Shown here one piece after another: positions 49,727 through 57,453 of a DNA stretch of 64,000 nt (its first letter is position 1; each line of letters starts with the position of its first letter). The stretch spans positions 35,486 through 99,485 of the forward strand of contig NZ_JHVL01000007.1 in NCBI RefSeq assembly GCF_000620125.1, read 5' to 3'. This stretch comes from Clostridiisalibacter paucivorans DSM 22131 (GTDB lineage: Bacteria > Bacillota > Clostridia > Tissierellales > Clostridiisalibacteraceae). The notes beneath the pieces are model-generated. The model saw nothing but the letters and a program-made list of their open reading frames with translations, did not search any database and had not been told where the DNA came from. A program made the position numbers and the translations under genes.

Positions 49727-50839
49727 TCAATATTCCTTATAAATAGTCATATATTTCGTAGCAATTTTATCCCAGTTGAACTGATCAATTGAGTTAATAC
49801 AATTGATTGACATCTTATTATAATTGTTAATAATATCTATGATTGCCGTTGCAATACTTTTAGGATCATTTGGATTTACACTTTTGCCTATATTATCTAT
49901 CGGAAACAAGCCCTCAATAGCCTGCCCCTTTGAAAAAACTACAGGCGTTCCACAACTCATCGCCTCAATATAAACCAATCCAAATGTTTCATTATATGAG
50001 GGAACAACTAAAATATCATTTTCAAGATATATATTTTTCAGTATTTCTTTATTATTAACACTTCCTTTGAAGTGAACAAATTCAAAATCATACTTGCTTT
50101 CTAATTTTTCTTTTAGTGGCCCGTCCCCAACAATAATTAGATTACACTTCACTCCTTTGGCATTGAGTAATTTTGAAGTTTTAACAGTATTTTCCAAATT
50201 TTTATTTACATCAATTCTTCCTACAAAAAGCAACTTAATGACATTGTCATTTATTTCCTTTGACCTAGATTTTTGATTAAACCAAAACTCATCAATACCA
50301 TTTGGTATTACTAGCGACTTTTTTTGTATTAGCTGCGCTATTTTTTTCGGCAATGTATTTGTAAGAACTTTTTCACGATAGGATTCAGAAATAAAAACCA
50401 CCCTATATGCATTTAATAGTATATTATAAGCGTACGGCCTTAGGTGAATTCCCTTCTTATAGTATTGATTTATATCTGTATTCCTAACAGCAACGATATA
50501 CGGAATGTTAAACCTCTTAAATATCTCATAAGCGATAGCGCCATCACTAAACAAACTGTGAGCATGTAATAAAGAAAAGCCACTCAAATCAAATTTTGAA
50601 ATGACACTTTTAGTCATTTTTCTAATTTTAGTGAAATAAAGTATTTTATCAATTTTATTAATCACTTTCTCCGAAATAACATCATAGACATATTTCTCTG
50701 AGTTTATCTCAAAAGCATCTGTATAAGTATGTTGGGGAGCGTATACTTCAAAATCCGATCCCTTTTCATAAAGTGCTTTAAAGAGCTTATCATAAACTTT
50801 ACTATAGCTAAATCCGCATGCAATATGCAAAATTTTCAT
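49727..50839 (-). CDS. Glycosyltransferase, GT4-like family
   Basis: The 370-residue GT-B enzyme starts MKILHIACGFSYSKVYDKLF. It has the nucleotide-sugar site VKLLFVGRIDVNKNLENTVK... shortened here as IKLLFVGRIDVNKNLENT and the C-terminal ENDILVVPSYNETFGLVYIE motif with the catalytic E-x7-E pattern. It probably adds one sugar of the repeat unit to the lipid carrier. The ATG at 50839 follows GGGAGTG; an in-frame ATG at 50875 lacks a site. The acceptor and donor cannot be read from sequence. Confidence 0.85.
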   Translation of the reverse strand: MKILHIACGFSYSKVYDKLFKALYEKGSDFEVYAPQHTYTDAFEINSEKYVYDVISEKVINKIDKILYFTKIRKMTKSVISKFDLSGFSLLHAHSLFSDGAIAYEIFKRFNIPYIVAVRNTDINQYYKKGIHLRPYAYNILLNAYRVVFISESYREKVLTNTLPKKIAQLIQKKSLVIPNGIDEFWFNQKSRSKEINDNVIKLLFVGRIDVNKNLENTVKTSKLLNAKGVKCNLIIVGDGPLKEKLESKYDFEFVHFKGSVNNKEILKNIYLENDILVVPSYNETFGLVYIEAMSCGTPVVFSKGQAIEGLFPIDNIGKSVNPNDPKSIATAIIDIINNYNKMSINCINSIDQFNWDKIATKYMTIYKEY

Positions 50840-50862
50840 ACTAACACTCCCGTTTAGGACAT

Positions 50863-52182
50863 CTACAGTCTCCAATAACTATAGCCCCTTTTTACAATTT
50901 CAGTCTTATCTAAAATGCTCTTTACATCGATTAGAATTTTTTCATTATTATCAAATTTTCCATATAAACTATCTATATCATTCCAACTAATCTGTTTAAA
51001 AGTATCGTGTGCCACTGCTAACACAAGACAATCGGCATCTTTCACCTCATTAATATTTACTAATTCAATGCCATATTCATGTTTAGCTTCAGCAGCATCA
51101 GCCTCTGGATCCACAACAATCGGCTCAATACCATAATCTCTAAGACTATCAATGATATCTACTACTTTTGAGTTTCTAGTATCTGGAGTGTTTTCTTTAA
51201 ATGTTACTCCTAGAATCACAACTTTGGCTTGCCTTACAACTTTATTTGCCAATATGAGCTTCTTAATTATCGCATCTGCAACAAATTTCCCCATACCATC
51301 ATTGATTTTTCTACCTGATAAAATAATTTGGCTGTGGTATCCCAACTTCTCTGCTTCATAAACAAAGTAGTAAGGGTCTACCCCGATACAATGACCTCCA
51401 ACAAGTCCAGGAGTAAATCCAAGAGCATTCCATTTTGTGTTCATAGCTTCTACGACTTCCTTTGTGTCAATACCCATACGATCAAATACCATGGCGAGTT
51501 CATTCATAAACGCAATATTTATGTCACGTTGACTATTTTCAACCACTTTGGCTGCCTCAGCTACTTTAATAGATCCTGCTCTATGAACACCAACTTCAAT
51601 AACCAACTCATAAACTTTAGCAATTTCATCTAAACTTTCTTCATCCATTCCAGAGACTATCTTTATAATATTCTCGAGTCTATGTACTTTATCCCCTGGG
51701 TTAATACGCTCCGGTGAATAGCCTATTTTAAAATCTACTCCGCATTTTAAACCTGATTCTTTCTCTAATATCGGAATGCAAATGTCTTCAGTTACTCCTG
51801 GGTATACTGTTGATTCATAAACAACAATAGAGTCCCTAGTCAAATTACGACCGACAATTCTACTTGCGCCTTCCACTGGTGAAAGATCTGGAGTCTTATC
51901 TGAATTTATTGGTGTTGGAACCGCAACAATATGAAACTTAGCTTCTCTCAATTTAGTTTCATCATATGTGAAGTCTACAGTAGTTTTTTTGATATCAGCA
52001 TCTCCAACTTCGTTGGTAGGATCAATTCCTGATTTATATAGTTCTATTTTCTGTTTGTTAAGATCAAAACCTATAACATCAACTTTTTTAGCAAAAGCAA
52101 CAGCTATAGGCATCCCTACATAACCAAGACCCACAACTGCAATTTTTTCTTCCTTTTTCACAATCTTTTCATATAAGTTCAT
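50863..52182 (-). CDS. UDP-N-acetylhexosamine 6-dehydrogenase (TviB/WbpO-like)
   Basis: A 439-residue UDP-glucose/ManNAc dehydrogenase-family enzyme. The NAD site KIAVVGLGYVGMPIAVAFAK lies at the N-terminus, IGYSPERINPGDKVHRLENI and GFTPGLVGGHCIGVDPYYF carry the catalytic Cys, and a C-terminal UDP-binding third follows. The closest kinds by eye are Vi-antigen TviB and WbpO, which oxidise UDP-GlcNAc or UDP-GalNAc to the uronic acid. The repeat unit therefore probably contains an N-acetylated uronic acid. It opens 6 bases after the GT4 stop upstream. Confidence 0.88.
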   Translation of the reverse strand: MNLYEKIVKKEEKIAVVGLGYVGMPIAVAFAKKVDVIGFDLNKQKIELYKSGIDPTNEVGDADIKKTTVDFTYDETKLREAKFHIVAVPTPINSDKTPDLSPVEGASRIVGRNLTRDSIVVYESTVYPGVTEDICIPILEKESGLKCGVDFKIGYSPERINPGDKVHRLENIIKIVSGMDEESLDEIAKVYELVIEVGVHRAGSIKVAEAAKVVENSQRDINIAFMNELAMVFDRMGIDTKEVVEAMNTKWNALGFTPGLVGGHCIGVDPYYFVYEAEKLGYHSQIILSGRKINDGMGKFVADAIIKKLILANKVVRQAKVVILGVTFKENTPDTRNSKVVDIIDSLRDYGIEPIVVDPEADAAEAKHEYGIELVNINEVKDADCLVLAVAHDTFKQISWNDIDSLYGKFDNNEKILIDVKSILDKTEIVKRGYSYWRL

Positions 52183-52187
52183 TTTGA

Positions 52188-53297
52188 TTACTCCTTCATC
52201 TCTATAATATTATTGATTTCATTTATATAAGAATTTATGACAATATTTCTATCGAACTCATTTTCTGCTTTTTCTCTACTGTATTTACCCATACGCAACT
52301 TTTCCTCATTAGAAAGATTAATAAACTTATCAAGGCTCTTTTCTAAAGATATGCTATCTGCAACCTTACACAAATATCCATTTTTACCGTCCTCAACATT
52401 TTCTTTACATCCGTATGTATTACAAGTAATAAGAGGCCTGCCAATAGCTGCACCTTCTTGCAATACAGTACCTCTTCCCTCACCATATGAAGGCAGTACT
52501 ATACATGTTGAGTTTGACATTATCTCTGGAACATCATCTCTCTTTCCTAAATAATGAATTATGTCGTCCTTTTCATATTGTTCTAACAACTCAACATACT
52601 TTTCTTCATCTACAAATCCTACGACTTCAAACTTTACATTTTTATATTTATTCTTTATTTGTTTTGCAGCAGTCAAATATTCTTCGATTCCTTTATCTCT
52701 TAAAATTCGCCCAACAAAAGTAAACGTAATATTGTCTTTGATATCAAGTTGATGATACTTGAACTTTTCCAAATTTACGCCAGAGCCTGGAACGATTTTC
52801 GTGTTTTGTTCTGAATTGATTATGTTCATATCTTCATAGAATGTCTTATTGTCATTATTTAAAAAGAAAACCACCTTTGCATTCTTAAAAGCAATTTTGT
52901 TCAACCGTACAGCTATTCTTTTTTGCCACATATCTTGGATATAGACGGAACCTAACCCCGTTACAGTATGAATAGCCTTTGTTTTTGATAACCTTGCTGC
53001 CAGCCCTCCATACGTATTTGGTTTAATAGTATAAGTTAGTACAACGTCAGGCTTAACTGCCTTTATAATTTTATAATATTGAAATAACAGTTTAAAATCA
53101 TTTAATGGGTTAGTTTTTCTTCTCTCCAAAGGAGTGTCAATAATCTCACAGCCCATATTAGAAAAATAATCAACTTCACTGCTATAAGGCAACGCTAGGG
53201 TAACATGATAACCCAACTCTAACAGTCTTTTTACAAGTTCACGCCTAAATGCGTATATTGTTATAAAATGATTTGCTAATATAAGTACTTTCTTCAT
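52188..53297 (-). CDS. Glycosyltransferase, GT4 family, PglA-like
   Basis: A 369-residue GT-B enzyme, MKKVLILANHFITIYAFRRE, with TYTIKPNTYGGLAARLSK, TGLGSVYIQDMWQKRIAVRL, NITFTFVGRILRDKGIEEYL and VLPSYGEGRGTVLQEGAAIG. The opening and SxxYGEGRGxVLQE-type motif are like PglA-type N-acetylgalactosaminyltransferases that add the second sugar after a PglC-type initiator, which this operon also has. It overlaps the SDR gene by 4 bases. The exact donor is inference from that pairing. Confidence 0.85.
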   Translation of the reverse strand: MKKVLILANHFITIYAFRRELVKRLLELGYHVTLALPYSSEVDYFSNMGCEIIDTPLERRKTNPLNDFKLLFQYYKIIKAVKPDVVLTYTIKPNTYGGLAARLSKTKAIHTVTGLGSVYIQDMWQKRIAVRLNKIAFKNAKVVFFLNNDNKTFYEDMNIINSEQNTKIVPGSGVNLEKFKYHQLDIKDNITFTFVGRILRDKGIEEYLTAAKQIKNKYKNVKFEVVGFVDEEKYVELLEQYEKDDIIHYLGKRDDVPEIMSNSTCIVLPSYGEGRGTVLQEGAAIGRPLITCNTYGCKENVEDGKNGYLCKVADSISLEKSLDKFINLSNEEKLRMGKYSREKAENEFDRNIVINSYINEINNIIEMKE

Positions 53298-54196
53298 TTT
53301 CTCCCACTCTTCTCCAAATACTGTTCTGACTCTAACTGGATACCTTTCTTAAAGCTCATCGGCTTATAATCAAAATCATTCTTTGCTTCTTCATGAGGAT
53401 AACTTCTGTCCTCAGCCATTCTTTGAACTTTCTCTACATAATTAACTTTTCCTAAAGAAAAAATCTTAGCTACTCTTGCTAAAAACACTCCAAATCCTAA
53501 AGGAACATTAACAAAGGTTGTTTTCTTATTGAGGTTATCGCTTATCATCTTAAAAACTTCTATCATCTGTAGAGGCTTTTCACCTGATAAGTCATATGCT
53601 TTTCCAGCTGTCTTTTCAGGAGATGTCAACACAGTGTAGAATGCCTTTCCTAAATCCCTTGCATTTACTGGCTGTATTAAACTTCTCCCACCGTTAATAA
53701 CCGGCATGACTCTAAATTTATCTATCATCTTAATGAACTTACTCATATTGCTGTCACAAAGATCGCCATAAATCATCGTTGGTCTAAGAATCGTGACTTT
53801 TGTAGGACAGTTTGGATCTGCAGTCATTTCTGTGACTTTCTTCTCCACATTCTTATATCCTTGAGAAGCATATTTGAAATTAGAATATATTCCTGTTGTA
53901 TGTACTAAGATTGCTCTCTTCACATTGTTCTCGATCGCTGCTTCTACAATCATCGGAGAATGATGTATGTTATAGATGTGCATGATATTATCCACACCCT
54001 TCATAACTTTTCTTATGAACTGTTTATCATTGAGATCTCCATAAACCTTCTCAATATTTAATCCGCTGTTATCTAACATTGAAGTGTCAGATGTTTCCCT
54101 AACGATGCAGCGGATTGGTCCTTCATATTTATGGTCAATAAGTTCCTGTAAGAAATATCTTCCTGTATGTCCTGTAATCCCTGTCACTAATAACAT
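53294..54196 (-). CDS. Atypical SDR nucleotide-sugar reductase/epimerase
   Basis: The 300-residue protein begins MLLVTGITGHTGRYFLQELI (NAD(P)-binding Rossmann loop) and has the downstream ILVHTTGIYSNFKYASQGYK and LRPTMIYGDLCDSNMSKFIK segments. It belongs to the NmrA/extended SDR group, and similar genes beside PglC-type initiators act as 4-reductases or epimerases of nucleotide sugars. The ATG at 54196 follows GGGGTGAG; the longer frame to 54313 overlaps the previous coding sequence in another frame. The precise substrate is unknown. Confidence 0.75.
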   Translation of the reverse strand: MLLVTGITGHTGRYFLQELIDHKYEGPIRCIVRETSDTSMLDNSGLNIEKVYGDLNDKQFIRKVMKGVDNIMHIYNIHHSPMIVEAAIENNVKRAILVHTTGIYSNFKYASQGYKNVEKKVTEMTADPNCPTKVTILRPTMIYGDLCDSNMSKFIKMIDKFRVMPVINGGRSLIQPVNARDLGKAFYTVLTSPEKTAGKAYDLSGEKPLQMIEVFKMISDNLNKKTTFVNVPLGFGVFLARVAKIFSLGKVNYVEKVQRMAEDRSYPHEEAKNDFDYKPMSFKKGIQLESEQYLEKSGRK

Positions 54197-54206
54197 CTGC
54201 TCACCC

Positions 54207-54830
54207 CTAATGTTTCGCTGACTCTTTATCAGCTTTTTTCGTACCAGTCCCACCTTCAACAACCCCATCACTTCTAAGAACACTAAATATCGTCCCAAAG
54301 AAGCACCTGACATCCATCAGAAGGCCAATTTTCTCTACATACTCTCCATCAAGTCTAGCCTTCACATCAATTTCAAGTTCATCCCTACCATTTATCTGCG
54401 CCCACCCTGTAAGCCCAACAGGCACGTCATTTGCACCGTACTTATCTCTTTCCTTAATCAAATCATACTGATTCCAAAGAGCTGGTCTAGGACCGATAAT
54501 GCTCATCTCACCCTTAAAGATATTGATGATTTGTGGCAACTCGTCTAGAGAAGTCTTACGTAGAAACTTTCCTACCTTTGTAATCCACTGATCTGGATTC
54601 TCCAACAAATGTGTTGGCATGTCCTTCGGCGTATCAATCCTCATTGTTCTAAACTTCAGTATATGAAAATGACTCTTATGGATCCCAACTCTCTTCTGTT
54701 TAAAGAGAACAGGTCCAGGGGAGTCAAGCTTGATTGCTATAATGAGTAATAAAAAAACAGGAGATAATATGATAAGTCCTATGCCAGAAAGTATGATATC
54801 TATTAATCTCTTGATTTTTAAGTAAACCAT
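54207..54830 (-). CDS. Initiating sugar-phosphate transferase (PglC/EpsL type)
   Basis: The 207-residue bacterial sugar transferase has an N-terminal hydrophobic helix (LIDIILSGIGLIILSPVFLL), then LDSPGPVLFKQKRVG with the catalytic Asp-Pro region, KFRTM, TSLDELPQIINIFKGEM and IGPRPALWNQYD. PglC-like enzymes transfer a phospho-sugar to undecaprenyl phosphate and thus start each repeat unit. It is the first gene of the polysaccharide operon. The ATG at 54830 follows GCAGGAGG by 7 bases; the frame is open further upstream, but without a ribosome binding site, and crosses the leader. Confidence 0.92.
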   Translation of the reverse strand: MVYLKIKRLIDIILSGIGLIILSPVFLLLIIAIKLDSPGPVLFKQKRVGIHKSHFHILKFRTMRIDTPKDMPTHLLENPDQWITKVGKFLRKTSLDELPQIINIFKGEMSIIGPRPALWNQYDLIKERDKYGANDVPVGLTGWAQINGRDELEIDVKARLDGEYVEKIGLLMDVRCFFGTIFSVLRSDGVVEGGTGTKKADKESAKH

Positions 54831-55037
54831 GTTAGTTCCTCCTGCTCTATGTAAATGTATATTAGTGGTGTGTAGAACACCTGATTTTTTCAATCTATAT
54901 ATTGTATGTGGTGCTTGATTCAGCACTATATCTTGCATAATTCTGTGCTTTGATTGGATGCCTAGACGTGTAATGCTTCTGTAATATTAGTACATTTCCC
55001 AGTTATGCTAAAACCCTTGATATTACTGCCTTACAGC

Positions 55038-55093
55038 CTATTTATCCTTTCAGCATACTCACGTCGCACATGCTTATGCTAAAAGGTAAATAG
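55038..55093 (-). promoter_or_regulatory. Long interrupted hairpin in the polysaccharide operon leader
   Basis: CTATTT/AAATAG, CCTTT/AAAGG, AGCATA/TATGCT and CACGT/ACATG (one G-U in RNA) pair in order around a CGC triloop, with small symmetric or near-symmetric interruptions, including AG opposite AG on the RNA strand. It lies in the 345-base leader (54831-55175) before the initiating transferase gene. A second hairpin, GTGCT-tgattc-AGCAC, is at 54911-54926. LoaP antiterminators are known to act with an RNA hairpin in leaders of long operons, so this is the best candidate. No strong promoter was found in the gap. Confidence 0.5.
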
Positions 55094-55175
55094 ATGCAGT
55101 ATATTGTATTCGAACACTCATTCTCCGCAATATATGCACTTTTTCTTTTAAAGTCATCCTTACAGCATATTGTTC

Positions 55176-55535
55176 TCAAATCCAAGGAACTTCCTCCTTA
55201 GGAGAACCTTCTTCAGGTGACTCTTCTTCATCTACATGGACATTGCATTTGACTTTCCCATCTTTATAGGTAATAACACCACCAGACGGGCATATCTCAT
55301 CAAAATTATCTATAAGAAATTGATTAAAGATACTATCCGAATGATCCATATCATTCTCAATTAGATATGCAGAGTACATTCTTTCTACAGTTTTCCGATT
55401 AGCAGCACATACACTTTCTTCAGCCTTGTTTCTGAATCCCGCTAATCTAGGAATAGCTACTACAGCAAGAATTCCCATAATTGCAATCACAACAACCAGT
55501 TCTACTAAAGTAAAACCTTCAGATTTTTTATCCAT
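55176..55535 (-). CDS. Type IV pilin-like (pseudopilin) protein
   Basis: The 119-residue protein begins MDKKSEGFTLVELVVVIAIM, the class III prepilin signal: a short basic leader, cleavage between Gly and Phe, Glu at position 5 of the mature chain, and a hydrophobic helix GILAVVAIPRLAGFRNKAEE. The C-terminal domain contains two cysteines (EICPSGGVITYKDGKVKC) and an acidic tail. The start at 55535 follows AGGTGAAAA. It lies between a TA pair and the polysaccharide operon, with no pilus assembly genes nearby. A competence-like or secretion role is possible. Confidence 0.85.
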   Translation of the reverse strand: MDKKSEGFTLVELVVVIAIMGILAVVAIPRLAGFRNKAEESVCAANRKTVERMYSAYLIENDMDHSDSIFNQFLIDNFDEICPSGGVITYKDGKVKCNVHVDEEESPEEGSPKEEVPWI

Positions 55536-55557
55536 TGTTTTCACCTAGACAATTGAA

Positions 55558-55865
55558 TTAATCTTTTTCTGTAATTTCCACAAGCTTATCAAAATCACTT
55601 TTCAATAATCGATCTTGAACAATTCGATATTTCTCGAATTCACTTTCTGCATGTGCTTTAGTAATTTCAGCGGTAACTTCTCTGTTTACCTGACGTGGAC
55701 ATTCAGTTTGAACTATTTGGAATTTCCTAATAGTTGTTTCCTCTTCTTCACTCCCACCACGATGCACGATACACACTACACTTTACTTTCCCATCTTCAT
55801 ATGTGATTGCACCACTATTCGGACATATATCATGAAAATTTTTAACAAAAATTGGTTAAACGTTT
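55558..55865 (-). pseudogene. Decayed second pseudopilin gene
   Basis: Minus-strand fragments mirror the intact pseudopilin: VETFNQFLLK, then a frameshift of one base, NFHDICPNSGAITYEDGKVK followed by C, then another shift into CIVHRGGSEEEETTIRKFQI. The N-terminal signal and hydrophobic helix are missing, and the fragment begins exactly where the neighbouring MNT gene ends. So a tandem pilin was truncated and has decayed. The longest open frame, 55558-55776, could be mistaken for a gene, but its start lies within the pilin similarity. Confidence 0.7.
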
Positions 55866-56174
55866 CTACCAATTTCTTTTATAAATCGACTTCCCTACAC
55901 TGTCAATGTGTTTTTTTAACTCTTCATTTGAAATATCTTTATAAACTACTACATCAAAAAAATATGGCAATGGATATTCTTCATTTAAGTCGTCACTTAT
56001 TCTTCTTAGTATCTTTCTATCTATATTTTCTCCTACTATGGCTAGATCAACATCAGAGCCTTTTTTATAATTTCCCATGGCTCTACTACCAAATAGAACG
56101 ACTTCTTCAATCTCTGAATACTTATCAATAGCTTCTAAAATAAACTTTAAATCTCTATCAAGCAATCCATACAT
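55866..56174 (-). CDS. MNT-type nucleotidyltransferase antitoxin
   Basis: A 102-residue minimal nucleotidyltransferase with EVVLFGSRAMGNYKKGSDVD, the GSx(10)DxD motif of the pol beta fold. Followed by LAIVGENID and a helical end, it matches MntA-like proteins that AMPylate their HEPN partners. It lies 2 bases after the HEPN gene, the standard two-gene toxin-antitoxin arrangement. GGAGAT precedes the ATG. Confidence 0.88.
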   Translation of the reverse strand: MYGLLDRDLKFILEAIDKYSEIEEVVLFGSRAMGNYKKGSDVDLAIVGENIDRKILRRISDDLNEEYPLPYFFDVVVYKDISNEELKKHIDSVGKSIYKRNW

Positions 56175-56176
56175 TC

Positions 56177-56578
56177 CTATATCTCCTTAACTAACTTATC
56201 ATACAGTTTTTTAAGCTCTGGAAAATACACTTTTATAATATCATTTACCATTTTCTTCGCCATATCTTCATCATAGGTATGAACTGTTAAGTTTCTATCT
56301 GAAAGAGCGTCAATCCAAATGTGCCCATCGTCAATTAAATCAATTTGATATGCCTGTTTGATTGTTTCTCTTGGACTCTTCACACTAATCTCTTGAGCTT
56401 CAAGATAATCCTTCATCAACTTCCAAGAAAGTTCAAAAGAAATTTCAAAGAACTGAATAATACCTGCTCTCTCGAGTTCTGTTTCAATAGGTTGGTTAAT
56501 ATATTGATTCAATAGCTTATAAGATTTTTCAAAATTGATAAACCTTTGTTTCCATCTGATATCCTTCAACCGATCCAT
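56177..56578 (-). CDS. HEPN-domain toxin of the HEPN/MNT pair
   Basis: The 133-residue helical protein, MDRLKDIRWKQRFINFEKSY, with QFFEISFELSWKLMKDYLEA and LSDRNLTVHTYDED, belongs to the HI0074-like HEPN family. The motif RNLTVH is the R-x4-H active site, and the Tyr of HTYDE lies at the position that MNT partners AMPylate in studied pairs. It would be an RNase silenced by the downstream MNT protein. AAAGGAG starts it. The pair splits loaP from the operon that LoaP would control. Confidence 0.88.
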   Translation of the reverse strand: MDRLKDIRWKQRFINFEKSYKLLNQYINQPIETELERAGIIQFFEISFELSWKLMKDYLEAQEISVKSPRETIKQAYQIDLIDDGHIWIDALSDRNLTVHTYDEDMAKKMVNDIIKVYFPELKKLYDKLVKEI

Positions 56579-56668
56579 TTAAAGACTCCTTTCAATCTGT
56601 ATGATTTGTTATCACTTTTATTTATCCTCTCGTACCATCTTTGCAATTAACATGAACTAAGAACCAAA

Positions 56669-56842
56669 TCAACATCTTGCATAACAAACTAAATTATTGA
56701 CAACTCTATATGCTACATATTTTAACTCATCTTCACCACTTGAGGTATAGCTTCGCCCATTCACATAACCTTCATCATGCTACAAAGCTTTTGCTATGAC
56801 CTCTCCTGCTTTTATTGGGGCCGAAACACCCAATATACACAT
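56669..56842 (-). pseudogene. Possible decayed small gene downstream of loaP
   Basis: An ATG overlapping the loaP stop (TGATG) opens MCILGVSAPIKAGEVIAKAL, then a TAG, and the same frame continues HDEGYVNGRSYTSSGEDELK, then YVAYRVVNNLVCYARC to a TGA. The composition on both sides of the stop looks coding. It may be a gene with one nonsense mutation, or chance. I do not recognise it. Confidence 0.35.
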
Positions 56843-57363
56843 CAGATTTTGTCTACAAAATCAATTCCTAGTTGTACAATTCTTGAATCACCTAAAAAAT
56901 CTATTTTAACCTTAGCTCGTCCTTTTCTAGCATCTATACTTTGTATATAACCTTCTAGCCCAACTAATGGTCCATTAATAACTCTAACTTCTTCATTTTC
57001 TTTATATAATTTAGATATGCCTATATTTCCATCATCATTGGTTATAAGGATATTCAAAACTTTTAGTTCTTTTTCTTCTATTCTTAATGGTCCATCTCTA
57101 TCTTTTAAAAGTTTTGTTAGTATGGGAATCTCTTTTATTTTATAATATTTTTCTACATCAATATCCCCTTTTATCAATACATATCCAGGGAATAGCTTTC
57201 TCTTAACTTTGTGCCATTTTCCTGATTTTCTTTCTCTAAGCTCTCTTTTTGGAACTATACACTTAATCTGATTTCCAAAGGTGTTTTCAAGAGCTTTTTT
57301 TACTTTCTCTTCTTGACCAGTAAATACAAATATGGCATGCCAACAATTTTCAGTAACCCACAT
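56842..57363 (-). CDS. loaP: LoaP-like NusG paralogue (processive antiterminator)
   Basis: The 173-residue protein has an N-terminal NGN domain (WHAIFVFTGQEEKVKKALEN, then KRKLFPGYVLIKGDID) and a C-terminal KOW domain (EVRVINGPLVGLEGYIQSID, ARKGRAKVKIDFLG). It is distinct from core NusG, which sits with secE and rplK. LoaP proteins bind RNA polymerase on long exopolysaccharide or secondary-metabolite operons in Firmicutes and suppress termination. Its place upstream of a 16-kb polysaccharide operon fits. It has its own promoter. The start at 57363 follows GGGTGGG. Confidence 0.85.
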   Translation of the reverse strand: MWVTENCWHAIFVFTGQEEKVKKALENTFGNQIKCIVPKRELRERKSGKWHKVKRKLFPGYVLIKGDIDVEKYYKIKEIPILTKLLKDRDGPLRIEEKELKVLNILITNDDGNIGISKLYKENEEVRVINGPLVGLEGYIQSIDARKGRAKVKIDFLGDSRIVQLGIDFVDKI

Positions 57364-57404
57364 ATGTTAAACCCACCCTTTGCATATCAGTAATTACGGC
57401 TATT

Positions 57405-57433
57405 ATTATATAAAAAATCTCCCTTTTTTTCAA
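57405..57433 (-). promoter_or_regulatory. Promoter of loaP
   Basis: On the minus strand TTGAAA (57428-57433), exactly 17 bases, TATAAT (57405-57410). Transcription would begin about 35 bases before the loaP start. Confidence 0.75.
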
Positions 57434-57453
57434 TATGCCACGCTGACATTTAT

